DNA of 64,000 nucleotides, taken from assembly GCF_015169395.1 (NCBI RefSeq), contig NZ_CP063458.1, positions 5,518,001 through 5,582,000 on the forward strand, given 5' to 3'. Both the position numbers and the translations under genes were made by a program. Below, piece after piece: positions 1 through 7,143 of this stretch. The notes under the pieces were generated by a model. That model was not told the DNA's origin. It did not search any database and saw nothing but the letters and a program-made list of their open reading frames with translations. Numbering within the stretch: position 1 is the stretch's first letter; each line of letters starts with the position of its first letter. The DNA comes from Humisphaera borealis (GTDB lineage Bacteria; Planctomycetota; Phycisphaerae; Tepidisphaerales; Tepidisphaeraceae).

Positions 1-201
1 CGGCGAAGAGTATCCCGAACCGGCGATCGGAGTCTTCCACTTAAAACCCTCCGAGTCCGACCATTTGATCGGCGGCTTGGCGGCGGGGTCGGCGTGCCCG
101 TTCCTCTGGGGCCCGCGGAAATCCGTCCAGGACGGTTCGGCCCCGAGAACACCGGCCGACAGACAAAGAAGTGCGATCGCGAAAGAGCGGTGGTAGATCA
201 T
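1..201 (-). CDS. PQQ-binding-like beta-propeller protein, N-terminal part (runs off the window)
   Basis: Only the first 67 codons are present; the gene continues past base 1. The start is the ATG whose complement lies at 199-201. It begins with a signal peptide (MIYHRSFAIALLCLSAGVLG, then A-E-P). The mature protein then reads WTDFRGPQRNG, followed by PPIKWSD, WKTPIAGSGYSSP. The W-x-x-F-R-G-P-x-x-x-G opening and the 'W..pi.G.GySSP' step are typical of planctomycete exported PQQ/quinoprotein-like (BamB-like) beta-propellers, inferred from family knowledge. These proteins are exported, and the function of most is unknown. A longer reading frame in another phase overlaps this stretch but has no recognisable protein. 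Confidence 0.75.
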   Translation of the reverse strand, partial: MIYHRSFAIALLCLSAGVLGAEPSWTDFRGPQRNGHADPAAKPPIKWSDSEGFKWKTPIAGSGYSSP

Positions 202-271
202 GAGTGGGGTAGTGTAAGGGGAACCTGAACAGTTCGCTTGGGGATATACCCCTGTTAACGTCATCCCGTTT

Positions 272-562
272 GGCCAAACGAACCCGAGAATCGAGATCGC
301 GCCACCCGGCGTCCACGTCGGCGGATCGCCATGGTTGAACTCGCCGAACGAACCCCGAATCCAACCGCACGGTCAGCCCGATTGCCAAACGAACCCAAGG
401 CGATCCCGCCGAACGAACCCGAGCCATCTGAGTTGGACGATCTCAGCACCCCACGGGCGGCCCGGTTAGCGGTCGCACCGCAGGTGCACTCTTGTCTCGC
501 GCCACCCGCCCGGGACGATTTCGCCGAACGAACCCAAGGCGCTTCCGCCGGACGAACCCGAG
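272..562. repeat. Cluster of six AACGAACCC-core short repeats
   Basis: Six copies of a short word with core (G/C)CC(G/A)AACGAACCC occur at about 272-288, 342-358, 382-399, 405-423, 522-538 and 545-562; the last has GGACGAACCC. The pairs 382-423 and 522-562 are two copies of one ~40 nt module in which two cores are spaced ~23 nt apart. The copies fall in different reading frames relative to each other, which argues against a coding repeat. The rest of 202-976 has no convincing gene. A 25 nt word at 469-493 (GCGGTCGCACC then GCAGGTGCACTC) recurs at 20564. Confidence 0.7.
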
Positions 563-976
563 GCCTTGCCTGTCGTGACGGCGCGTCTACTCGGTCGGCG
601 TTGCCGCCGCGACAACAAGACTACCCGGCCGATCAAGGCGATCGGTCGGGACTTAGTGCGCCGTAGCTCGAAGATTTTTGTACAGTATATGTTAGGTCTC
701 AGGCCGCGGGTGTCAAGCCTTTCCTTGGCGGTCGGTCGCGAGCCGGGAACGCGCTAGGCGTTCCGAATCACACACCCACTTGCCAGATGAGGTCGATCTT
801 GCGAAACTCTGCCGCAATCCGCTCGCCAGCCAACCGATCCGACACCTCCCATTGCCCGAACCAAGTTTTCATCAATTTCGAAACTTCTGAGACTCGGGAC
901 GAACGCTCACTCCTTCTTTATACTTCTGCCGGCGTCGATGTGAGGCACAACCTCCACCGCCCGACCCGGAGCACCC

Positions 977-1984
977 ATGACCAGCGCCTTGGCGTCTCTA
1001 ACCGAACTCATCCGCCCACAACTCGCGGCTGTGGAAGATCTCTTCCACAGCGAGCTGTCGTCGGACCTTAAGTGCGTCAACACGCTGGTGAAGCACGTCA
1101 GCCGATTCCGCGGCAAGATGCTCCGCCCGTGCCTGGTGCTGCTGACGGCCAAGGCGGTCAACCCGACCGGGCAGCTGACGGCCGACCACGTGAAGCTCGC
1201 CACCGTCGTCGAGATGGTTCACATGGCCACGCTCGTTCACGACGACGTCCTGGATGAAGCAGAGCTTCGCCGCAAGGGCGCGACGATCAACCACCTCCGC
1301 GGGAACGAGGCGGCGGTCATCCTCGGCGACTACCTCATCAGCCACAGCTACCACCTCTGCTCCGACGTCGACAACGCCAGCCGCGGCCTGCCGTCGCAGT
1401 ACGCCAGCCGACTGATCGCCAAGACCACCAACGATGTCTGCTCCGGCGAGCTGCTGCAGCTCGACAACCGAAACAACCTCGACCTCGACGAGCAGACCTA
1501 CCTGGAAATCATCAAGCGCAAGACTGCCGTCCTGACGGCGGTCTGCTGCCGCCTGGGCGCCGCGTTCGCCGGCGGCAGCGAAGCGGTTACCGAGGCGATG
1601 GAGCTGTACGGCCTGTCGCTCGGCGTCGCGTTCCAGATCCAGGATGACATCCTCGACCTCGTCGGCGACGCCGGCAGCGTGGGCAAGACCCTCGGCATCG
1701 ATATCGAGAAGGGGAAAATGACGCTGCCGCTGATTCACTTCATGCGCACCGCGCCCGCCGAGCATCAGGCGCTGCTGCGTTCACTTTTGAGTGAAGGCGG
1801 GGCGGCCGACCGGGCGGAAAAGATCCGCAATCTGGTCATCCCCAGTGGAAGCCTGCAATACGCCCGCGACCGGGCCAGAGCCCTCGTCGATCGCGCCCGC
1901 GGATGCCTGAGCGGCTTGCCCGACAGCGAGGCGAAGCGTGTGATGGACACGATGGCGGAGTTCGTCGTGACGCGGCCAATGTGA
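977..1984 (+). CDS. Long-chain polyprenyl diphosphate synthase (IspB/HepT-type)
   Basis: 335 aa. Chain-elongating trans-prenyltransferase that condenses isopentenyl diphosphate onto allylic diphosphates, probably making the side chain of a quinone. The first aspartate-rich motif is HDDVLDEAE (about residue 88) and the second is QDDILDLVGD (about residue 223). FRGKMLRPCLVLL is the usual substrate-binding segment, and KGKMTLPLIH follows the second motif as in octa/heptaprenyl synthases. Length is normal for the family. The ATG at 977 is preceded by GGAG at 967-970. The gene stands alone and converges on the small minus-strand genes downstream, with a palindromic repeat between them. Product chain length cannot be read from sequence alone. 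Confidence 0.93.
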   Translation: MTSALASLTELIRPQLAAVEDLFHSELSSDLKCVNTLVKHVSRFRGKMLRPCLVLLTAKAVNPTGQLTADHVKLATVVEMVHMATLVHDDVLDEAELRRKGATINHLRGNEAAVILGDYLISHSYHLCSDVDNASRGLPSQYASRLIAKTTNDVCSGELLQLDNRNNLDLDEQTYLEIIKRKTAVLTAVCCRLGAAFAGGSEAVTEAMELYGLSLGVAFQIQDDILDLVGDAGSVGKTLGIDIEKGKMTLPLIHFMRTAPAEHQALLRSLLSEGGAADRAEKIRNLVIPSGSLQYARDRARALVDRARGCLSGLPDSEAKRVMDTMAEFVVTRPM

Positions 1985-1986
1985 AC

Positions 1987-2064
1987 GTAGGGTCCGCCTT
2001 GGCGGACGCGTGGGCTGCGGCGTTACTCTCGATTCGAGGAGATCGCGTCCGCCAAGGAGGACCC
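1987..2064. repeat. Palindromic intergenic repeat, family A copy 1
   Basis: The arm GTAGGGTCCGCCTTGGCGGA at 1987 is matched by its near-complement CGCGTCCGCCAAGGAGGACC at 2044-2063. The element starts 2 nt after the polyprenyl synthase stop codon and ends 5 nt before the stop of the convergent gene. The same arms occur at 29944-30010 and 47602-47691. It could act as a two-way transcription terminator, but no T-run is present. Confidence 0.85.
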
Positions 2065-2068
2065 CGCT

Positions 2069-2353
2069 TCAAACCTTCGCGGTGGCGTGGTCAAAGATGG
2101 TGAGGGCGGACCGGCATTCGGGAACACGATCGGCGAGTTCGGCCAAGGCCTCTCGAAACTTAGAGGTCTTGTCGTCCGGGGATGCAATCAGGGTGGGCAG
2201 AAGTTCGATCCAATCCAGCGCGTCCGCGATGTCCACATGATCGGCATTGTTCAATGCCATGAATCGAACGTGGACGATCGCCCGGTGCAGGGCTTCGCAT
2301 GCCTGATCATGGTGGGATGGATCGATCATGAGACCAAACTCGAATTCACACAT
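2069..2353 (-). CDS. Small protein of unknown function, possible immunity partner
   Basis: 94 aa, starting at the ATG whose complement lies at 2351-2353; this overlaps the TGA of the upstream ParB-like gene (ATGA junction), which indicates translational coupling. The protein is acidic and helical-looking: MCEFEFGLMIDPSHHDQACE, then ALHRAIVHVRFMALNN. No family was recognised. Stop-to-start coupling to a ParB-like domain gene suggests an immunity protein or an accessory to it; that is inference. A longer upstream extension in the same frame reads through the other gene's DNA and is unlikely to be used. Confidence 0.55.
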   Translation of the reverse strand: MCEFEFGLMIDPSHHDQACEALHRAIVHVRFMALNNADHVDIADALDWIELLPTLIASPDDKTSKFREALAELADRVPECRSALTIFDHATAKV

Positions 2354-2640
2354 CAAAGCCGTACGATCACATCTGCAATCAGAACTCCTCGGTCGCCCAG
2401 CCTGATAACTATCGGCGGCAGCAAGTCCGGTTCTGTAGCCATCGCGCTGAAAACGCTTTCCCACCGTGCGTGGCTGGTTTGGCTCTGCGCATAGATTGAG
2501 GATCGCGGCGAGCGAAGCGTGTTGATTACCACGCGGAATTCGATCTCAGTATCGGCAATCACCGCCCATATGGAGCCCAGCCCGAGCAATTGGGCTGCCT
2601 TGGCACGGCGTACGCCATCTACGATCTCGAACGTGTCCAC
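2353..2640 (-). CDS. ParB-like (ParB/sulfiredoxin fold) domain protein, short
   Basis: 95 aa from a GTG start. The opening DTFEIVDGVRRAKAAQLLG matches the 'D.feIvDG.hRa.Aa..lG' core of ParB-like nuclease folds, in which the G-x-R-R segment is the catalytic or binding motif. The usual N-terminal strand is missing: an in-frame TAG lies at 2665-2667, only eight codons upstream of the GTG. It may therefore be a stand-alone toxin domain or the C-terminal remnant of a larger polymorphic toxin. The TGA overlaps the ATG of the next gene. Domain assignment is moderately sure; the toxin role is inferred. Confidence 0.55.
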   Translation of the reverse strand: MDTFEIVDGVRRAKAAQLLGLGSIWAVIADTEIEFRVVINTLRSPRSSIYAQSQTSHARWESVFSAMATEPDLLPPIVIRLGDRGVLIADVIVRL

Positions 2641-2670
2641 AGGGTCCCGGGTGTTGCGCCGACTCTAAGC

Positions 2671-2922
2671 TCATTTGGGATCGTTGCGGAGCGGAATGTC
2701 AGATCCGGGCGGATCAGCCGGGAACGGTTCCGGCCTTGGCCAGCCCGGACTCTTTCCGCCAAACAACTTCCTCTTTAATGACGGTCGGGCCAACTTCATC
2801 AGCAGGGCTACCTCTTCATCGTTCGGCGGACGATCAAGCTGGTGCAGATGCTCCACCAGCTTCCGCAGTTCGTCCGGGATGGGATTCGGACGGCTTGAAT
2901 CTTCATCCGTTGAATCGGCCAT
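2671..2922 (-). CDS. Small charged protein of unknown function
   Basis: 83 aa, ATG at 2922. The sequence is proline- and charge-rich: PNPIPDELRKLVEHLHQL, then PPNDEEVALLMKLARPSLKR, with a C-terminus rich in P, D and R. No family was recognised and no signal peptide or membrane segment is visible. It is followed 30 nt later by the ParB-like gene on the same strand, so the three small genes may form one transcript. Codon use looks normal for the window, and an antisense frame over the same DNA has no recognisable features. No clear ribosome binding site was found. Confidence 0.45.
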   Translation of the reverse strand: MADSTDEDSSRPNPIPDELRKLVEHLHQLDRPPNDEEVALLMKLARPSLKRKLFGGKSPGWPRPEPFPADPPGSDIPLRNDPK

Positions 2923-2991
2923 GAATAGGATGGTACCGCACAGCTAATCGTGGAACCAAAATTTATGTCGATACTAGTCGGCCATGTCTGC

Positions 2992-4746
2992 TCAGCCGAC
3001 GGCCACTGGCTCGGCTGCTGTCGCCCTAGCCAAGTTCTTTTTCTCAAACTCCTTGCACCACCCCTTCACCTGTAGGTCGTTGAAGATCTTCGACATCACC
3101 CGGCGCAGCAGGCCCTTCAGGCTGGCGTTCTCGAGGTAAGTCAGCGTCTTGATCGCCTCTTCCTTGTACCCTTCGTACAGGTTCTGGCACCGCTCGTCCG
3201 ATCGGCTGTCGGTGATGATCTTGCGGATGCGGTCGCTGATTTCGATCGGCGTTCCCTCATCGGCGAGTTGCCGCCGCCAGACGCGGTCCATGAACGGCTT
3301 CTGGTCCTTCGCCCGCTCATGGGCGACGGCCAATAGCAACGACGGCCGCAGCGCGGCGATGTCGTCCGGGGCGTGGCCTTCGGTGCTCAAATCCTCCAGG
3401 TCGTCGTGGATCTGGTACGCGATGCCGAGCTTCTCGGAATAGTTGGCGATCACATCGTGGACTTCTTCGTCCGCGCCAGCGTAAAGGGCGCCCAGGCGAA
3501 GGGCGACCTCGAATGCCGGGGCCGTCTTCTGGCGGAAGATGTCCAGCACCTCGACCGGCGACAGCGGCTTGGGGTTGCGAGCCCAGCACAGCTCCGCGCC
3601 CTGCCCGAGCGACAGCGTGCGATGGCCGATCGCCGCCACGCGGAGCATTTCGACCTTGTTCATCGGATCGGCGGCGCACTCGGCGAGCAGCCGGTAGCCT
3701 TCGCCGAGCAGGTAGTCGCCGACGTTCAGCGCCACGCCGACACCGTGGGTTTCGTGCAATGTCGCGTCGCCGTAGCGCAGGGCGTCGTTGTCTTCGATGT
3801 CGTCGTGGATCAGCGACGCCTTGTGGAAGCACTCGACCGCGGCGGCGACCTTCCGCAGGTCGCTGGGGATCGGGGCGTCGGCGTCTTCTTTACGCAGCGC
3901 CTTGTACGCGCAGACCGTCAGGAACGGCCGCCAGCGCTTGCCACCCTTGTTGAGCCACTGGCGAGCGATGTCGTCGGTTTCGCCCCCCATCCCCGGATGC
4001 CTCTTGCCCATGATGTCGGCGAGGTTTTCCGGCGTGAACCAGCCGTCGACTTCGTCGCGGATGGCGTCGAGGTTCAGCCGGTGGGTCTTGTCGTCGCTGG
4101 TCAGGTGGATGACTTCCCACACCCAGTCCATGTCCACGTTGGTATCGACGCAGTCGTCCTGCAGCAGCGGGATGGCGATGCCGGGGATGGCCGCCGCTTC
4201 CATGAACGGGAACGACTTTTCCAGCACCGACAGGCAGGAAACGCCGACGATCGCTTCGATCTTGCCGGTCTGGATGATCGACATGACCAGCTGCGAACCC
4301 TCGGCGACCAGGACCGCGTAGCCGAGTTTTTCGGCTTCGCCTTGCAGGTCCTGGATGCTGCACAAGCCGCAGTTTTTGCAGAGCAGGCCGAACTCATCGA
4401 ACGGGGCGGGGCATTTCTCTTCGATCCGCATACACTTGGGCATGAGGAGCAGCCGCCGCTCGAACGGCACGGTCGCCAGGTGCTCGCGCCAGGCCTGGTT
4501 GTTGATGAGGATGGCGGTGTAGTCGCGGAAGATCGGGTCGAGCCCGGCCATCTCGATGCACTTGTCGGCGTGGACCTTGAGCTCTTCCAGCGGCATCGGC
4601 GGGACGGGGTTGTACGTGGCGACGTACTCGCGAACGATGCGCGCAAGCTGGTCGCGTTCCTGCCGCGTCTGCGGAACGTTGTCCTGCGGCTTGCGCATCT
4701 TCTGCATCGGCACAGCCTGCGGAAGCGTGATCAGGGGCATACCCAT
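2992..4746 (-). CDS. DUF116-polyprenyl synthetase fusion protein
   Basis: 584 aa. The ATG at 4746 is preceded by AAGGAG seven nt upstream; a longer frame that begins inside the repeat at 4780 is rejected. Residues ~55-250 form a DUF116 domain with Cys residues at CMRIEEKC and CKNCGLC, a likely Fe-S site, followed by EAIVGVSCLSVLEKSFPFME. Residues ~265-560 form an isoprenoid synthase domain with GGKRWRPFL, first aspartate motif HDDIEDND (~313) and second motif IHDDLEDLS (~446). Both DDxxD motifs are intact, so prenyl transfer is likely. The fusion of a redox-type domain to a prenyltransferase suggests a modified isoprenoid product. It is the last gene of the radical SAM cluster that begins near 10476. 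Confidence 0.85.
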   Translation of the reverse strand: MGMPLITLPQAVPMQKMRKPQDNVPQTRQERDQLARIVREYVATYNPVPPMPLEELKVHADKCIEMAGLDPIFRDYTAILINNQAWREHLATVPFERRLLLMPKCMRIEEKCPAPFDEFGLLCKNCGLCSIQDLQGEAEKLGYAVLVAEGSQLVMSIIQTGKIEAIVGVSCLSVLEKSFPFMEAAAIPGIAIPLLQDDCVDTNVDMDWVWEVIHLTSDDKTHRLNLDAIRDEVDGWFTPENLADIMGKRHPGMGGETDDIARQWLNKGGKRWRPFLTVCAYKALRKEDADAPIPSDLRKVAAAVECFHKASLIHDDIEDNDALRYGDATLHETHGVGVALNVGDYLLGEGYRLLAECAADPMNKVEMLRVAAIGHRTLSLGQGAELCWARNPKPLSPVEVLDIFRQKTAPAFEVALRLGALYAGADEEVHDVIANYSEKLGIAYQIHDDLEDLSTEGHAPDDIAALRPSLLLAVAHERAKDQKPFMDRVWRRQLADEGTPIEISDRIRKIITDSRSDERCQNLYEGYKEEAIKTLTYLENASLKGLLRRVMSKIFNDLQVKGWCKEFEKKNLARATAAEPVAVG

Positions 4747-4779
4747 TCGTTTAACTCCTTCGAACCGATGCAACTCATT

Positions 4780-5365
4780 CACCACGGAGGCACGGAGACA
4801 CGGAGGGCAATCCGTACTACCGCGCATCTTGCGAAACGTCAGTCTTTCCGTCCCAAACCAAGCAAGTCAGCAAACTCGTCGAAACTCTTGGCACACACAA
4901 CCCACTCGTTCTTATCGCCGCGCTCGGACCACTTGAGCCGTCGTACTTTAGGGCTGCCTAACGCGTCGCGATAATCAAGAATGATAGGTGAATCGGTCCC
5001 CGGGCCGAAGTCACCGATCACTGTTGCCTGCTCAGCCACGAGTTGATCAACTGCGCCCTGCTCTTTCCAGAAGTTGTAACCTTCTGCCAAACCGTCGCGC
5101 CGCAATCCGTGCTCCACCTCGTACTGTGCTACTGTTTTGAATGGCGGCGAACAGAAGTAGATTTCCGATTCGTCACTTGCGATCTGTCGCACTCGGTCGG
5201 CGGAAACCGCTATCCGCAGTCCCCAGCCACATTGTTCACCTTCAACTGCCCAGGTACCGCCTTGCAGCAGTTCTTGCAGGCGGATCGGGATTGGAAGGTG
5301 CTTCGACGCCAATTCTCGCCCTCCGATTTCCGAACGACCCTCCGTGTCTCCGTGCCTCCGTGGTG
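4780..5365. repeat. 28-nt perfect inverted repeats flanking a cargo gene
   Basis: The word CACCACGGAGGCACGGAGAC and eight more bases (4780-4807) is repeated exactly as its reverse complement at 5338-5365. The two copies enclose the gene at 4839-5312 and little else. The unit sits between the radical SAM gene and the DUF116 fusion gene, so it appears inserted into the cluster. No transposase gene is present, so it would have to be moved in trans. Confidence 0.8.
4839..5312 (-). CDS. SMI1/KNR4 (SUKH)-like protein
   Basis: 157 aa from a TTG start, so the start is uncertain. The C-terminal half reads GDFGPGTDSPIILDYR, then SPKVRRLKW and SFDEFADLLGL. This pattern (G-x-D-S-P-I-x-L-D-Y-R, P-x-V-x-x-L-x-W, S-F-x-E-F) is typical of SMI1/KNR4-superfamily proteins, many of which are immunity proteins or stand-alone proteins of unknown role. 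Recognition is from pattern only. It is flanked by 28-nt inverted repeats and separates two genes of a metabolic cluster, so it looks like cargo rather than part of the pathway. Confidence 0.6.
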   Translation of the reverse strand: MASKHLPIPIRLQELLQGGTWAVEGEQCGWGLRIAVSADRVRQIASDESEIYFCSPPFKTVAQYEVEHGLRRDGLAEGYNFWKEQGAVDQLVAEQATVIGDFGPGTDSPIILDYRDALGSPKVRRLKWSERGDKNEWVVCAKSFDEFADLLGLGRKD

Positions 5366-5381
5366 ATCTCTTCTTTGCCGG

Positions 5382-6581
5382 TCACCCGTAAGCCCCGAAC
5401 CCGAAGAAGTAATGCTTCTTCGCGAACCGGTAAATGAAATTCTCCTCCGGCACTTCGTTGCCTGGGTTGTGCTGGCTGTTTCGCGGCGTCATCGCTTCGA
5501 TCTCGGCCATGCCTGCACCGGGTTCGCGGTGCGTGGTGTCTTTTGCACCGTGCTTCAGCACCAGCGCCTTCACGATGTCCGGGCGTTCCAGCACGATGCA
5601 GCCTTGCGTCGACTGGGCGGCGGCCTTGCGGAAGTCGGCGAGGTACTCGCTGTCTTTGAACACGTGCAGCAGGTTGCGCTCGTCGTGGACGGTTTCCTTG
5701 GCGAACTGGATGATCGGGCAGGGCTCGATCTCGCCCCACGGGTTGATGTGATGGCTGATGCCGGTCGCCATCGGGCAGAGCGCGCCGCCTTTGTCGTCCC
5801 AGTAGGCATCGATCACGCCGATCGGCTTGGTGTTTCGCAGGTGGACGATGAACTTGCGAATCCGCAGCACCTGGTCCGGCGAGAGTGCCAGTTCAGGGTG
5901 CGGATCGGCTCCCACCGGGCGGTAGGTGTGATACCAGACGTAATGCGCGCCCATCTCGATCAGCCGATCAACCCACGACTCCTGCACGAGGTCGTCGATG
6001 TTCGTCTGGCAGACGCTGGTCGCGACGCCGGTGATGAGCCGATTGCGGATGCACGCTTCGAGGCCGCTCAGCGTGCGATTGAGCACGTTCAGCCGGCCGC
6101 GGCGTTCGTTGGAGATGATCTCGGTGCCTTCGATGCTCACCAGCGGCGTGATGTTGCCGAGCTTGCGCATCTCGGCGGCGATCTTGTCGGTGATCAACTG
6201 CCCGTTGGTGAAGATCTGGAAGTAGCAGTCGGGGTGGCGGCGGACGATCTCCAGCAGTTCCGGGTGCATGAACGGCTCGCCGCCGAGCAGGCCGAAGAAC
6301 GCGTTCCCCTGCTTCTTGGCGTCGCCGATGATGCGGTCCATCTTCCCGGCGTCGAGGTAATGCCGCGGGCCGTCGACCTTCACCCAGCACCCCTGGCAGC
6401 GCAGGTTGCAGGAGTTGATCACCGAGATGTAAAGGAACGGCGGGAAGTAGTCGCCCTTCTTGATCCGTTTCTTGAACTTCTGGACCGAGCGCATGCCCTT
6501 GTAGCCGAAGTTGTAGGCGAACTTCCACATGACCTTGGGGTCGGTGGTGGTGAGCATTCGCTTGGAGAGGGTGAACAGCAT
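5382..6581 (-). CDS. Radical SAM protein with SPASM-like C-terminus
   Basis: About 399 aa. The ATG at 6581 is chosen over a GTG nine nt upstream. The radical SAM cluster motif is CNLRCQGCWVK (CxxxCxxC) after PPFLYISVINS, followed by GLLGGEPFMHPELLEI as the SAM-binding GGE motif and VSIEGTEIISNERRG. The C-terminal region has CPMATGISHHINPWGEIEPC and a later GCIVLE, resembling a SPASM/Twitch auxiliary Fe-S site. It cleaves S-adenosylmethionine to start radical chemistry; the substrate is unknown. Upstream in the cluster lie the ferredoxin (possible electron donor) and GTPase, and downstream the DUF116-prenyltransferase, which points to an isoprenoid or lipid substrate (inference). Confidence 0.88.
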   Translation of the reverse strand: MLFTLSKRMLTTTDPKVMWKFAYNFGYKGMRSVQKFKKRIKKGDYFPPFLYISVINSCNLRCQGCWVKVDGPRHYLDAGKMDRIIGDAKKQGNAFFGLLGGEPFMHPELLEIVRRHPDCYFQIFTNGQLITDKIAAEMRKLGNITPLVSIEGTEIISNERRGRLNVLNRTLSGLEACIRNRLITGVATSVCQTNIDDLVQESWVDRLIEMGAHYVWYHTYRPVGADPHPELALSPDQVLRIRKFIVHLRNTKPIGVIDAYWDDKGGALCPMATGISHHINPWGEIEPCPIIQFAKETVHDERNLLHVFKDSEYLADFRKAAAQSTQGCIVLERPDIVKALVLKHGAKDTTHREPGAGMAEIEAMTPRNSQHNPGNEVPEENFIYRFAKKHYFFGFGAYG

Positions 6582-6611
6582 AACGACCACTCGGGTGACG
6601 ATGACGGGACA

Positions 6612-7127
6612 GAGAACACGAAGGCGCGAAGGATCACGAAGAAATCAGGGACTGTGGATCACTCGCTTGATCCCATCGGCTAATCGTTCGACGTTAAAGT
6701 TGATGACCAATCCAAGTTGGAGCTTCAGAAGTCGGAGGTACTTCAGGCATTGAGCCTTATGGACCGGAGAGATCGCATCGACTGCCTTGAGTTCCAGAAC
6801 AAGCATATCTGCGACCAGGATGTCGATACGCGCCTCCCCGACTTCCTTCCCTTTGTAACTGATTACAACGGGAACCTCGCATCTAAACGGAATCCGTCGC
6901 AGCTCAAGCTCGTAGCAAAGTGCCAGAAGATACGATCGCTCAGGCATACCGGGTCCAAGCTCTTTGTGAACTTCGATCGCCGCCCCGATCACCTCAGAAG
7001 CAAGTCGCTCGACCGCCGGATCAACCGACGATTCAGACCGCATTCGTGTTCGGGAATCGAACGGACCCATCTCCAACTCCTTGTCTTCACTTCGCGATCC
7101 TTCGTACCTTCGCGCCTTCGTGTTCTC
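6612..7127. repeat. Near-perfect inverted repeats flanking a GxxExxY gene
   Basis: The left arm 6612-6641 (starts GAGAACACGAAGGCGCGAAG) is matched in reverse complement at 7099-7127, differing only by a small mismatch and indel in about 30 nt. The arms enclose the GxxExxY gene at 6645-7076 with only a few spare bases. The unit lies between the ferredoxin and radical SAM genes of the cluster. The architecture matches the neighbouring unit at 4780-5365, but the arm sequence differs. Confidence 0.8.
6645..7076 (-). CDS. GxxExxY protein (PD-(D/E)XK-like fold)
   Basis: 143 aa. The signature G-M-P-E-R-S-Y appears in HKELGPGMPERSYLLALCYE. It is followed by the core EARIDILVADMLVLELKAVD, with D and E-x-K placed as in a PD-(D/E)XK nuclease fold. 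PVHKAQCLKYLRLLKLQLGL and a short VINFNVERL end are also typical of the family. The biochemical role of GxxExxY proteins is not established. Near-perfect inverted repeats abut both ends, so the gene is probably carried as a mobile unit inserted between two genes of the cluster. The start may lie a few codons downstream. Confidence 0.85.
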   Translation of the reverse strand: MEMGPFDSRTRMRSESSVDPAVERLASEVIGAAIEVHKELGPGMPERSYLLALCYELELRRIPFRCEVPVVISYKGKEVGEARIDILVADMLVLELKAVDAISPVHKAQCLKYLRLLKLQLGLVINFNVERLADGIKRVIHSP

Positions 7128-7143
7128 TTCGCCGGCGAGGGGG

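Noticed and set aside
331-666. 111 aa frame with PNEPKAIPPNEPEP-like repeats
   Set aside because: The apparent amino-acid repeat comes from the AACGAACCC DNA word, copies of which also occur in other frames, so it is not evidence for a protein.
202-976. Possible tRNA or other RNA gene in the first gap
   Set aside because: No cloverleaf or T-arm GTTCGAATC was found, and the gap is explained by repeats.
4747-4827. N-terminal extension of the DUF116 fusion protein
   Set aside because: It reads the inverted repeat (CPPCLRASVV) and the ATG at 4746 has a good AAGGAG site.
3373-4974. 533 aa plus-strand open frame
   Set aside because: It is antisense to the DUF116-prenyl synthetase gene, has no motif and its composition (many R, H, V, D) is that of a shadow frame in high-GC DNA.
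5412-6683. 423 aa plus-strand open frame
   Set aside because: It is antisense to the radical SAM gene, whose cluster motif and SAM site are clear; the plus frame shows no family.
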